Positions 1-5,880 are shown, numbered from the stretch's first letter. The stretch is 11,174 nt of DNA from Lachnospiraceae bacterium UBA1066 (GCA_002316215.1 DCDB01000218.1:1-11174), one strand, 5' to 3'. The notes: generated from the letters alone by a model not told the origin. Made by a program: numbers and translations.

Positions 1-17
1 AAAGAAATCAAGATTTT

Positions 18-147
18 ACGGGTAGCCCGGTCGGCGCTCAAACCTCCTGCGCATCGATCTGCAAAAAGACCTGCGACACCTGGTGGCGTCCTGCTTGGGG
101 ACAGCATATCATAGCACGCCGACTTGGGTGACAGCTCCGTTTTTTTA
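18..147 (+). ncRNA. putative structured non-coding RNA with terminal U-tract, family unknown
   Basis: Positions 18-147 can fold as a closed structure. ACGG at 18-21 pairs with CCGT at 137-140, CCC at 26-28 with GGG at 126-128, and GTCGGCG at 30-36 with CGCCGAC at 117-123. Inside are a CGCA/TGCG stem, a hairpin GACACC/GGCGTC with one mismatch, and a hairpin GTCC/GGAC. Seven Ts directly follow the closing helix (140-146), as expected for factor-independent termination of a plus-strand RNA. No open reading frame covers the region. The rod with small hairpins on its 3' side faintly recalls 6S RNA, but I cannot match a conserved core, and it does not look like SRP RNA, tmRNA or RNase P. Only 17 bases lie upstream, so its promoter and perhaps its true 5' end are outside the window. 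Confidence 0.45.
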
Positions 148-184
148 ATCCTCAGAGCAAAGGCAGGCCAACAGGGAATAAAAA

Positions 185-193
185 TGTTATAAT
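185..193 (+). promoter_or_regulatory. extended -10 promoter for the flavodoxin remnant and MFS gene
   Basis: TGTTATAAT at 185-193 is a perfect extended -10 element (TG-N-TATAAT). No good -35 hexamer is seen about 17 bases upstream, which is typical of extended -10 promoters. It lies 32 bases before the start codon and just after the U-tract of the preceding RNA, so it should begin a new transcript carrying the next two genes. Confidence 0.65.
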
Positions 194-225
194 GTTTTGG
201 AAATCATCTTAAGGAGGAATTCTTC

Positions 226-513
226 ATGGCGAAGAAACTGGCAGCATTTTTTTCAGCAAGCGGTGTGACGAAGCAGGCGGCCGGGAAACTGGCAAAGCAG
301 GAAGGGGAGGATCTCTTTGAGATTAAGCCGGTTCAGCCTTATACGAAAGCAGATCCGGACTGGACGAATAAGAAAAGCCGCAGCACGCTTGAAATGACGG
401 GCAAAACCATTTCTCCGTTTGCGACATCCGGCGGAAGCGGGTACGGGAGAAGTAATAAGGGACTGGAGCCCTCAGCCGCGGGAGCAAAATTCAACCCCGG
501 GAGGATGATGTAA
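226..513 (+). pseudogene. flavodoxin remnant with internal deletion and lost C-terminus
   Basis: The 95-residue product begins like a Flavodoxin_4-type protein: MAKKLAAFFSASGVT gives the beta1 strand and the phosphate-binding loop, and VQPYTKADPDWTNKKSRS is a typical continuation. After TLEM (residues 55-58) it jumps straight to TGKTISPFATSGGSG, which in full-length relatives is the beta4 region that binds the flavin. The roughly 45 residues normally in between are absent; they include the segment carrying the PIWW-like aromatic flavin loop. It then stops after GAKFNPGRMM, some 20 residues early, against about 150-160 for the family. The reading frame is intact, with an excellent AAGGAGG at 211-217 and an extended -10 promoter. 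FMN binding seems unlikely. The family identity is clear; calling it a decayed gene is inference, and a functional miniprotein is not excluded. Confidence 0.7.
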
Positions 514-517
514 TACT

Positions 518-1726
518 TTGAAAATGGAAAAGACAGCAAGTAAACTCAACTATAACCATACGATTACAGCCTGCTTCGTGGGATATATCGTGCAGGCAAT
601 TGTTAATAATTTCGTCCCCCTGCTCTTTCTGACCTTTCAGAGAGACTATCATATTCCGCTTTCGCAGATCACGCTTCTTGTCACGCTGAATTTTGGAATT
701 CAGCTCCTGGTGGATCTGGTATCGGTGGCTTTTGTCGACAGGATCGGCTATCGCGCTTCGATGATCCTGGCGCATCTTATGTCGGCGGCGGGGCTGATTC
801 TTCTTGCCGTGCTGCCGGACATACTGCCGTCTCCGTTTGCCGGCATTTTGACGGCTGTGATTATTTATGCTGTCGGCGGCGGTCTTCTGGAAGTTCTCGT
901 AAGCCCGGTTGTGGAAGCGTGTCCTTCAGAAAATAAAGAGAAAGCGATGAGCCTTTTGCATTCCTTTTACTCCTGGGGTCAGGTGGGTGTGGTACTCATT
1001 TCCACGCTGTTCTTCTATGCGGCAGGCATTGAAAGATGGAAGATCCTGGCGGTGATCTGGGCCGTCATCCCCCTTTGCAACGCTTTTGTATTTACGAAGG
1101 TTCCCATTGCTTCGCTGATCAAGGAAGGGGAGAAGGGCCTCCGGGTAGGAGAATTGTTCGGTCTTAAAATATTCTGGATCCTTCTCGTCATGATGATCTG
1201 CGCCGGAGCAAGCGAGCAGGCTGTGAGCCAGTGGGCTTCCGCTTTTGCGGAAAAAGGGCTGGGGATTTCCAAAACAGCAGGCGACCTCGCAGGACCGATG
1301 GCATTTGCTGCAATGATGGGAGTTTCAAGGCTTTTTTACGGAAAATGCGGCGACCGCATTAATCTGGAACGGTTTATGATCGGCAGCTGCGGCCTTTGTA
1401 TTTTGTCTTATCTTGGAATATCGCTTCTGCCGGTGCCGCAGCTCAGCCTTATTTCCTGTGCGCTCTGCGGCCTGTCCGTCGGAATTATGTGGCCGGGCAC
1501 TTTCAGCAAGGCCTCCGCAGCTCTGCCAAAGGGAGGGACTGCTATGTTTGCGCTGCTCGCCCTTGGCGGTGACGTCGGCTGCTCGGCAGGCCCCACGGTG
1601 GTGGGAATGGTTTCCGGCGCCTGGAACGATAACCTGAAACTCGGCATCCTGGTGAGTATCTTCTTTCCGGTGCTGCTGCTTGCCTCCATCTTTTTATGCG
1701 GAAAGAAAAAGAGCAGGGCAGGCTGA
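518..1726 (+). CDS. MFS transporter, FucP-like sugar porter type
   Basis: This is an integral membrane secondary transporter of about 400 residues with 12 predicted helices, the standard major facilitator size. The loop between helices 2 and 3 carries the motif-A remnant DRIGYR (74-79), mirrored in the second half by GKCGDR (275-280). The segment KAMSLLHSFYSWG (142-154) matches the conserved helix-5 signature of the fucose/glucose/galactose-type porters (COG0738 group), so a sugar or related small substrate is likely but not shown. The start is uncertain: TTG at 518 lies 13 bases after GGGAGG (499-504), while ATG at 524 is 19 bases away; both lie just after the stop of the flavodoxin remnant at 513, so translational coupling is likely. 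It converges on the lacI-type gene, so a link with the fructoside operon is only positional. Confidence 0.85.
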   Translation: MKMEKTASKLNYNHTITACFVGYIVQAIVNNFVPLLFLTFQRDYHIPLSQITLLVTLNFGIQLLVDLVSVAFVDRIGYRASMILAHLMSAAGLILLAVLPDILPSPFAGILTAVIIYAVGGGLLEVLVSPVVEACPSENKEKAMSLLHSFYSWGQVGVVLISTLFFYAAGIERWKILAVIWAVIPLCNAFVFTKVPIASLIKEGEKGLRVGELFGLKIFWILLVMMICAGASEQAVSQWASAFAEKGLGISKTAGDLAGPMAFAAMMGVSRLFYGKCGDRINLERFMIGSCGLCILSYLGISLLPVPQLSLISCALCGLSVGIMWPGTFSKASAALPKGGTAMFALLALGGDVGCSAGPTVVGMVSGAWNDNLKLGILVSIFFPVLLLASIFLCGKKKSRAG

Positions 1727-1737
1727 ATCTGCCTGTC
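1717..1737. terminator. possible bidirectional terminator hairpin between convergent genes
   Basis: GGCAGGC (1717-1723) pairs with GCCTGTC (1731-1737), giving 7 base pairs with one G-U and a 7-base loop that contains the MFS stop codon. On the minus strand the hairpin is followed after a few bases by a T-rich tract (CTCTTTTTCTTT), so it could end the lacI-type transcript. On the plus strand the following tract is poor in T, so termination of the MFS transcript is less certain. Confidence 0.35.
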
Positions 1738-1802
1738 TTACTCTTCATGATCAGCCTGTAGATGCTCAGTGGGCAGGATGCCATTATCATTGAGGAAGCT
1801 TT

Positions 1803-1827
1803 GTGCCGTGCTGCTCATGAGCGGCAC
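1803..1827. other. hairpin in the convergent intergenic gap
   Basis: GTGCCG (1803-1808) and CGGCAC (1822-1827) form a perfect 6-base-pair stem around a 13-base loop. It sits about 10 bases beyond the lacI-type stop codon. There is no adjacent T-tract on either strand, so it is not a classical intrinsic terminator. It may act as a barrier to exonucleases at the 3' end of the messages; that role is inferred. Confidence 0.3.
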
Positions 1828-1835
1828 GCAGATGC

Positions 1836-2903
1836 TCAATCCCCGGTGGAAGCCCGGTAAACGGGTTCGGAATCAATGTAGCATGTCTGATATTTGCTGT
1901 CCGGATACTGAATCCTTGACAGCAGGATATGCGTGGCGGCAAAGCCCATCTCACGCCCATGGATGCGGACCGTCGTGAGCGGAGGATTTAGGTGCGATGA
2001 AAGCAGGGAGTCGTCAAAGCCGGCGACCCAGATATCCCTTGGTATGGACAGCCCCATTTTATTTAATTCCTGCAGCAGTTCTTCTGCTATTGAATCATTT
2101 GCACAGAAAAAAACTTCCGGAAGTTCTTTCATTTTCCGCAGGGATTTTCCTATGAACTCCTGCTGGGAACATATTCCATTTTCGAAATCCAGATAACGCT
2201 GCCCGCAGATACTATAGTCCAGCGGATTTGGGATACCGCAGTAAATGCAGGACATGAGTGCTTCGAAGCGCTCAAAGAAAGATTGGCAGTTGTGGATATC
2301 GCCCACAAAGCCGATCTTTTTTTTACCCTTTTTCATCAGGTGGTGGATAACTTCGATGACGCTTGTGCGATTCTCCATGATCAGAAGGTCGGCGCCCAGC
2401 CGGCCGCTGTAGATTTCTGTCGGTGCATCTGCAAATAACAGGGGAATATTAAGACTTTTCAGAGCTTGTGCATATGCCATATCAAAGATCTCAAAGCATA
2501 TCAGACCGGCTGTGCGTTCCGGATCAAGTATCGGAAGCCGACGCCCGGTCAATTCTTCCGGCAGAAGTTTTCGGATGGAGGTCGTGTATCCCAAAGCGGC
2601 TGTTTCATTCTGCAGGCAGTCAATCATTGAAGCAGCGAAGTGGTTTTCACAGATGTAACGGCCTGTCAGTACCACGATCTCGCTTTTCTTTGCAGCGGGA
2701 ACGGCAGCGGGCGGCGCAGCAGGCGCTTCGCCCGGCAGGTTTATATAAGAGAACTGTTTATACCCCATCTCTTTTGCTTTTTTTAGAATATTGATTTTTG
2801 TGGCTTCGGAGACCAGGCCGGCGTTATTGATTGCTTTTGACACGGTATTTCTTGAGAGGCCAAGCTCGTCTGCAATATCCTGAATTGTTACTCTGTTTGC
2901 CAT
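1836..2903 (-). CDS. LacI-family transcriptional regulator, probable repressor of the fructoside genes
   Basis: The 355-residue protein has an N-terminal helix-turn-helix, TIQDIADELGLSRNTVSKAIN (residues 6-26), followed by a periplasmic-binding-protein-like sensor domain from about residue 75 to the end. That domain carries the usual landmarks GKKKIGFVGD, VFFCANDSIAEELL, IWVAGFDDS and PPLTTVRI. Such proteins are normally sugar-responsive repressors. An oddity is the linker after GYKQFSYINL (48-57): a Pro/Ala-rich stretch replaces the usual hinge helix (PNxxARxL) that inserts into the operator. The Shine-Dalgarno site is weak. A strong promoter lies about 120 bases upstream, and candidate operator palindromes lie beyond it as well as in the divergent sugar-operon region. 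This supports autoregulation and control of the operon, which is inferred and not demonstrated. Confidence 0.9.
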   Translation of the reverse strand: MANRVTIQDIADELGLSRNTVSKAINNAGLVSEATKINILKKAKEMGYKQFSYINLPGEAPAAPPAAVPAAKKSEIVVLTGRYICENHFAASMIDCLQNETAALGYTTSIRKLLPEELTGRRLPILDPERTAGLICFEIFDMAYAQALKSLNIPLLFADAPTEIYSGRLGADLLIMENRTSVIEVIHHLMKKGKKKIGFVGDIHNCQSFFERFEALMSCIYCGIPNPLDYSICGQRYLDFENGICSQQEFIGKSLRKMKELPEVFFCANDSIAEELLQELNKMGLSIPRDIWVAGFDDSLLSSHLNPPLTTVRIHGREMGFAATHILLSRIQYPDSKYQTCYIDSEPVYRASTGD

Positions 2904-2948
2904 AGGATTGTCCAGCTTTCAATTTTATCTGTTTTGATGCTATGAAGA

Positions 2949-3015
2949 GGATTGCCGGAATCGCGAAGCGATGGAGCAATCTGAAGCATCATAGGGATCA
3001 GAAGGTACTTTTGAT
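2949..3015 (+). repeat. two-hairpin structured repeat, copy A
   Basis: The first hairpin has outer arms GATTGC (2950-2955) and GCAATC (2976-2981) enclosing the inner hairpin ATCGC-GAA-GCGAT (2960-2972). The second is ATCAGAAG-GTA-CTTTTGAT (2997-3015), 8 base pairs with one G-U. Copy B at 6819-6893 shares the inner hairpin, the GCATCA spacer and the AAGGTACTTTTG core, but its outer arms have different, mutually compensating bases. Copy A lies within the 5' leader of the minus-strand lacI-type gene, in opposite orientation to that gene. Confidence 0.75.
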
Positions 3016-3024
3016 ATCGACATC

Positions 3025-3053
3025 ATTATACCGATATAAGAATATAACGTCAA
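3025..3053 (-). promoter_or_regulatory. promoter of the lacI-type gene
   Basis: On the minus strand, TTGACG (3048-3053) and TATAAT (3025-3030) are separated by exactly 17 bases, a near-consensus vegetative promoter. Transcription should begin around 3018, leaving a leader of about 115 bases before the start codon. The first hairpin of that leader would be the GTA-looped palindrome of repeat copy A. Confidence 0.8.
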
Positions 3054-3064
3054 TTGCTGAATAT

Positions 3065-3098
3065 TACATTTGCACAACTCTTGAAAATGCGAATGCAC
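3065..3098. promoter_or_regulatory. two candidate LacI-type operator half-palindromes upstream of lacI
   Basis: TACATTTGCA (3065-3074) and TGCGAATGCA (3088-3097), each followed by C, resemble the motif TGCA-NN-TGCA found in the divergent sugar-gene control region. They lie roughly 50 and 75 bases upstream of the inferred lacI start point, beyond the -35 box. The second also overlaps the end region of the yesL-linked transcript. Autoregulation is an inference from motif sharing. Confidence 0.45.
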
Positions 3099-3109
3099 AA
3101 GAAACTGTG

Positions 3110-3808
3110 CTAGTTTTCATTAAGGAAGGCAAGATAGCTAAATGCCTCGCCGGTTCTCGGAGAATTCTTAATGATCCCGAGGTAGAGAGTGCCGTTTAGC
3201 TGATCGGAAATCCGGGGGAGACCGTTGAGACGGATGCCCATGGGATAGACGGCTGTTTCTGCCTTATAGTCTGTTGCTTCGCTGAGAGTTATTTCGACGG
3301 CATTGTCTTCCAGAATCTCGGTTCCGTCTGTAAAACGGTTCTCCGCTTCTTTATACAGTCCAGAAGGGATGTTTCCCTGGAGCTGAGTAAGATCCATGAG
3401 AAGACCGTTTTCCGAGAATGCCTCGAAGGCTTCGTCATCCATGAGTACGACATCCAGTTTTTCGGCATTTACAGCTCCGAGAATCTTCATTTTTGCGGCA
3501 TAGGAATATTCCCTGTCGGAATCATCGGCGTTATCGGAAGTAAGGATGAGGTTATTGTACAGGGTGATTTTCTGCTTTGAAGAGTCAATACCTTCTTCTT
3601 CCAGGAAACCGTCCGTGAGATTTTGGGTCATTTCTTCTCCCGGAGCGAAATTCACCATGGCGATGTACAGGATACTGTCCTTATGCAGCGAATGTCCGGA
3701 AATGATATAGAAAAGAATATACAGGAGGATTCCGGCGACGATAAATGCAAATTTATAGTAGTCCCAGAGATAGCCGATCAGCTTTCTTCCGCGCAGTTTT
3801 TTTGTCAT
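3110..3808 (-). CDS. membrane-anchored protein resembling a shortened solute-binding protein
   Basis: The 232-residue product has a basic N-terminus, one transmembrane helix (about 19-37) and an acidic domain that would lie outside the cell. I do not recognise a named family. The segment KLDVVLMDDEAFEAFSENGLLMDL (117-140) has the pattern of the ligand-domain segment of bacterial solute-binding proteins. Near the C-terminus, IIKNSPRTGEAFSYLAFL (212-229) resembles the helix that follows NS..PE.A in those proteins. At under half the usual length it could be a degenerate or minimal binding domain tethered to the membrane. Its start overlaps the yesL stop by 4 bases (ATGA) and its Shine-Dalgarno site is poor, so translational coupling is likely. 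It may work with YesL and the divergent ABC importer; that is inference. Confidence 0.7.
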   Translation of the reverse strand: MTKKLRGRKLIGYLWDYYKFAFIVAGILLYILFYIISGHSLHKDSILYIAMVNFAPGEEMTQNLTDGFLEEEGIDSSKQKITLYNNLILTSDNADDSDREYSYAAKMKILGAVNAEKLDVVLMDDEAFEAFSENGLLMDLTQLQGNIPSGLYKEAENRFTDGTEILEDNAVEITLSEATDYKAETAVYPMGIRLNGLPRISDQLNGTLYLGIIKNSPRTGEAFSYLAFLNEN

Positions 3809-4455
3809 GAGGCATTACCGTCCGTGTTTCCGCCGGGGATTCCGGCGCGTTCCGCTAAGATATTCAGGATTCCGTCCAGAAGTTTTGAGCAGATCAGGGC
3901 GCATAAACCGAAGCCGAAGAAAAGAATCGGAGTAAAAAAGCGTACGGCGACGAGTGCCATCAGAAAATAGATGCCGGCCATCAGCGCTGTGCACAGAAGA
4001 GCCCGCATACCGATCATGAAGGCATTCCGGATTGTGGCGGGCGTTGTGTTTGAAAACCGTGCCATGAGGGGGAAAACATACATCAGGGTAATTGCGTAGC
4101 CGGCCAGAACGATGAAATACGCGGCTGTCAATAACGTCCACGCAGGACTGCTGTTCCATATATGAAAGAGAACGTATCCGTCCGCGGCCAGAAACAGGCC
4201 GGCGGCAAGAAGAATCAGCCATACTTTTGTTGCGCTTTTGAAGTTTTCCTTAAAGGCCCTGAAGTACTGGCTGATAACAGAACCTTCTTCATTTTTTACC
4301 ATTTTCAGGGTTACGCTGAAAAGTGCGGTCGTTGAAGCACCGATCGTGAAGATGGGGATGCTGCATAAGAACCACAGAAAATTAAGAAGCGCAGAATTGG
4401 CGATCATTGTGACAAACTGCAGAACCTTGCTTTCGGGATTCAGGATATTGTTCAT
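3805..4455 (-). CDS. yesL: YesL family (DUF624) membrane protein
   Basis: The 216-residue protein has four to five hydrophobic segments (about 13-36, 78-100, 107-130, 150-171 and 173-190). It shows the DUF624 pattern: an N-terminal region with NFLWFLCSIPIFTIGAS followed by TTALFSV and a charged loop. YesL proteins are commonly encoded beside LplABC/YtcP-type carbohydrate importers, but their biochemical role is not established. GGAGGT lies 7 bases before the ATG (4463-4468). A divergent promoter at 4669-4697 would give it a leader of about 200 bases containing the tandem repeats. Together with the overlapping downstream gene it forms a two-gene unit facing away from the ABC operon, which suggests an accessory role in uptake. 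Confidence 0.88.
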   Translation of the reverse strand: MNNILNPESKVLQFVTMIANSALLNFLWFLCSIPIFTIGASTTALFSVTLKMVKNEEGSVISQYFRAFKENFKSATKVWLILLAAGLFLAADGYVLFHIWNSSPAWTLLTAAYFIVLAGYAITLMYVFPLMARFSNTTPATIRNAFMIGMRALLCTALMAGIYFLMALVAVRFFTPILFFGFGLCALICSKLLDGILNILAERAGIPGGNTDGNAS

Positions 4456-4482
4456 AGGGAAGACCTCCGTAACATTACTGTG

Positions 4483-4630
4483 AATGAAACATTATCGGTA
4501 AAATACAATTAATGAAACATTATCGATAAAAAATGTAATTAATGAAAAAGTACCAGTAGAAAGTGCAAGTAATGAAAAATACCAGTAAAAAATGCGGTTA
4601 ACGAAACAGTGTCAGTAAAAGGATTTGGAT
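4483..4630. repeat. five degenerate 28-31-base tandem repeats
   Basis: Units start at 4483, 4511, 4541, 4571 and 4600, each opening with AATGAAA or AACGAAA and continuing with a variant of TATCGATAAAAAATG or ACCAGTAAAAAATG. The first two units are nearly identical; later ones diverge. They lie between the yesL start codon and its inferred promoter, so they would be transcribed as yesL leader. Function is unknown; they could bind a regulator, affect translation, or be relics of duplication. Confidence 0.65.
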
Positions 4631-4668
4631 AATAGTTTGACATTTGTAATGTAACTTCCTTTGCTTCC

Positions 4669-4697
4669 ATATTATGCATTTGCACTATAAATGTCAA
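4669..4697 (-). promoter_or_regulatory. promoter of the yesL unit with an operator-like palindrome in its spacer
   Basis: On the minus strand, TTGACA (4692-4697) is followed after 17 bases by TAATAT (4669-4674). The palindrome TGCATTTGCA (4675-4684) fills the spacer next to the -10 box, a classic position for a repressor to block RNA polymerase. Both hexamers and the spacing are directly visible; the regulatory reading is inferred. Confidence 0.6.
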
Positions 4698-4738
4698 CAT
4701 AAATATCATGTAAGTGCCATGCGCTAATGCGAAAATCG

Positions 4739-4748
4739 TGAAAATGCA
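4739..4748. promoter_or_regulatory. weak operator-like site
   Basis: TGAAAATGCA is followed by CT and matches the recurring TGCA-NN-TGCA motif with one mismatch in the left arm. It lies between the two divergent promoters, where a bound protein could contribute to looping. Alone it would not be convincing; its value comes from the other copies. Confidence 0.35.
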
Positions 4749-4799
4749 CTATTTTCCCCTAGAAAATCTATTTAAATGCTACAAATGTAAAATACAATG

Positions 4800-4828
4800 T
4801 TGACATTTGACAACAAAAAGAGCACAAT
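4800..4828 (+). promoter_or_regulatory. promoter of the ABC transporter-GH32 operon
   Basis: A consensus -35 TTGACA (4800-4805) is followed after 17 bases by CACAAT (4823-4828), which matches four of six -10 positions. Transcription should begin near 4835, about 85 bases before the first permease start. Two operator-like palindromes lie just downstream (4844-4876), where a bound repressor would block early elongation. Confidence 0.6.
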
Positions 4829-4843
4829 ATGCTTAACACAGAA

Positions 4844-4876
4844 AGCAAATGCACTAACCGCGGAAGTGCAAATGCA
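4844..4876. promoter_or_regulatory. paired operator-like palindromes downstream of the operon promoter
   Basis: AGCAAATGCA (4844-4853) and TGCAAATGCA (4867-4876) sit with left ends 23 bases apart, about two helical turns. The string AGTGCAAATGCA (4865-4876) is the exact 12-base reverse complement of TGCATTTGCACT at 4675-4686 in the divergent promoter. The shared motif and positions suggest binding by the LacI-family protein encoded nearby. Confidence 0.5.
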
Positions 4877-4919
4877 AAACACAACAGATACCATGGGAGA
4901 GGATGAAAAGGAGGGTCAT

Positions 4920-5864
4920 ATGAGAACTGAACCCGAAGCTGCAGCCTTAAACAGCAAGAATAAAAAGCCTGCAGCCGGTATGTTTCTTTATTTTAAGCAG
5001 CACTGGCAGCTGTATGTTATCTTTCTCTTACCTGCATTTGTCTTGACATTCATTTTTAAGTACATCCCGATGAGCGGAATCATGATTGCTTTTGAGAAGT
5101 ACAACCCGATCAAAGGTGTGTTTCATTCTCCGTTTGTAGGATTCGAGTATTTCCAGAGGTTTCTGGCTTCGCCGGACTTTCTTTCATACCTCGGAAATAC
5201 GCTGAAGCTTTCGGTTTACGGTCTTCTGTGGGGATTTCCGGTTCCTATTATTCTCGCTTTCCTTTTAAACCGAATTGTGAACGCGGCGCGAAAGCGGAAT
5301 ATGCAGCTGGTTCTGTATCTTCCGAACTTTATTTCCGTCATCGTCCTCTGCGGCATGGTGAGAATCCTTCTGTCGGTTACCGGACCTCTGAATTTACTGT
5401 TGGGAACGCATCTCAACTTTATGACGATGCCGTCCGCATTCCGGACAATCTATATTGCATCGGGCATCTGGCAGGGCGCAGGCTGGGCATCGATCATGTA
5501 CACGGCGGCTCTGGCGAATGCAAGCAAGGATTTAAAGGAAGCGGCTCAGCTTGACGGAGCAAATATTCTTCAGCAGATCCGTTACGTCGAATGGCCGGCC
5601 ATTAAGGACGTTGTGGTGATCCAGTTTATCTTATCGGCCGGCAATATCATGAGCATCGGGTTTGAAAAAGCCTATGCCCTGCAGACTGATATGAACCTCA
5701 AGACGGCAGAAATTATATCCACCTATGTTTATAAAAAAGGTCTTTTGGACGGCAACTACGGTTTTTCTACAGCGGTCGGTCTTTTCAATACGGTTATCAA
5801 TCTCGTTCTTCTGATCTGCGTCAATATGATCGTGAAGAAGATGAACGACGGCAAGGGTCTGTGA
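4920..5864 (+). CDS. CUT1-type sugar ABC transporter permease, LplB family
   Basis: This is the first membrane subunit of an importer for oligosaccharides. I chose the ATG at 4920 because AAGGAGG (4908-4914) lies 5 bases before it; a longer frame open from 4797 would read through the promoter and operators. The resulting 314 residues fit LplB/YteP-type permeases. There are six predicted helices (the first at about 31-49), and the cytoplasmic EAA loop is complete: EAAQLDGANILQQIRYVEWP (207-226), where an ATPase subunit docks. The second permease follows 16 bases later. The operon encodes no ATPase, so a shared MsmK/UgpC-type subunit elsewhere in the genome is expected, as is usual for this class. 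The fructoside substrate is suggested only by the linked GH32 gene. Confidence 0.92.
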   Translation: MRTEPEAAALNSKNKKPAAGMFLYFKQHWQLYVIFLLPAFVLTFIFKYIPMSGIMIAFEKYNPIKGVFHSPFVGFEYFQRFLASPDFLSYLGNTLKLSVYGLLWGFPVPIILAFLLNRIVNAARKRNMQLVLYLPNFISVIVLCGMVRILLSVTGPLNLLLGTHLNFMTMPSAFRTIYIASGIWQGAGWASIMYTAALANASKDLKEAAQLDGANILQQIRYVEWPAIKDVVVIQFILSAGNIMSIGFEKAYALQTDMNLKTAEIISTYVYKKGLLDGNYGFSTAVGLFNTVINLVLLICVNMIVKKMNDGKGL

Positions 5865-5880
5865 TGGAGGGGGACGGAAA

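Larger units (their letters stand above)
4456..4919. promoter_or_regulatory. divergent control region between yesL and the ABC operon
   Basis: This 464-base gap without a convincing gene is clearly more AT-rich than the neighbouring genes. It holds the yesL ribosome binding site, five tandem repeats, a minus-strand promoter, four copies of a TGCA-NN-TGCA-like palindrome, a plus-strand promoter and the ribosome binding site of the first permease. The nine-base string TTGACATTT occurs three times: at 4637-4645, inverted at 4689-4697, and at 4800-4808. Two of these serve as plausible -35 boxes. Confidence 0.7.

Noticed and set aside
2942..3199. An 85-codon plus-strand frame starting inside repeat copy A
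   Set aside because: It begins within the repeat hairpin, lacks a ribosome binding site, runs across the lacI promoter and ends inside the opposite-strand gene; its product has no recognisable features.
4483..4630. A CRISPR array
   Set aside because: The repeats are contiguous and degenerate, with no unique spacers, and no cas gene is present.
4637..4642. A further plus-strand -35 box TTGACA
   Set aside because: The bases 16-18 positions downstream do not resemble a -10 box, and a better promoter lies at 4800-4828.
4797..4919. A 41-codon N-terminal extension of the first permease
   Set aside because: The frame would start before the inferred -35 box and read through promoter and operator sequence; the ATG at 4920 has an ideal AAGGAGG and gives the normal family length.
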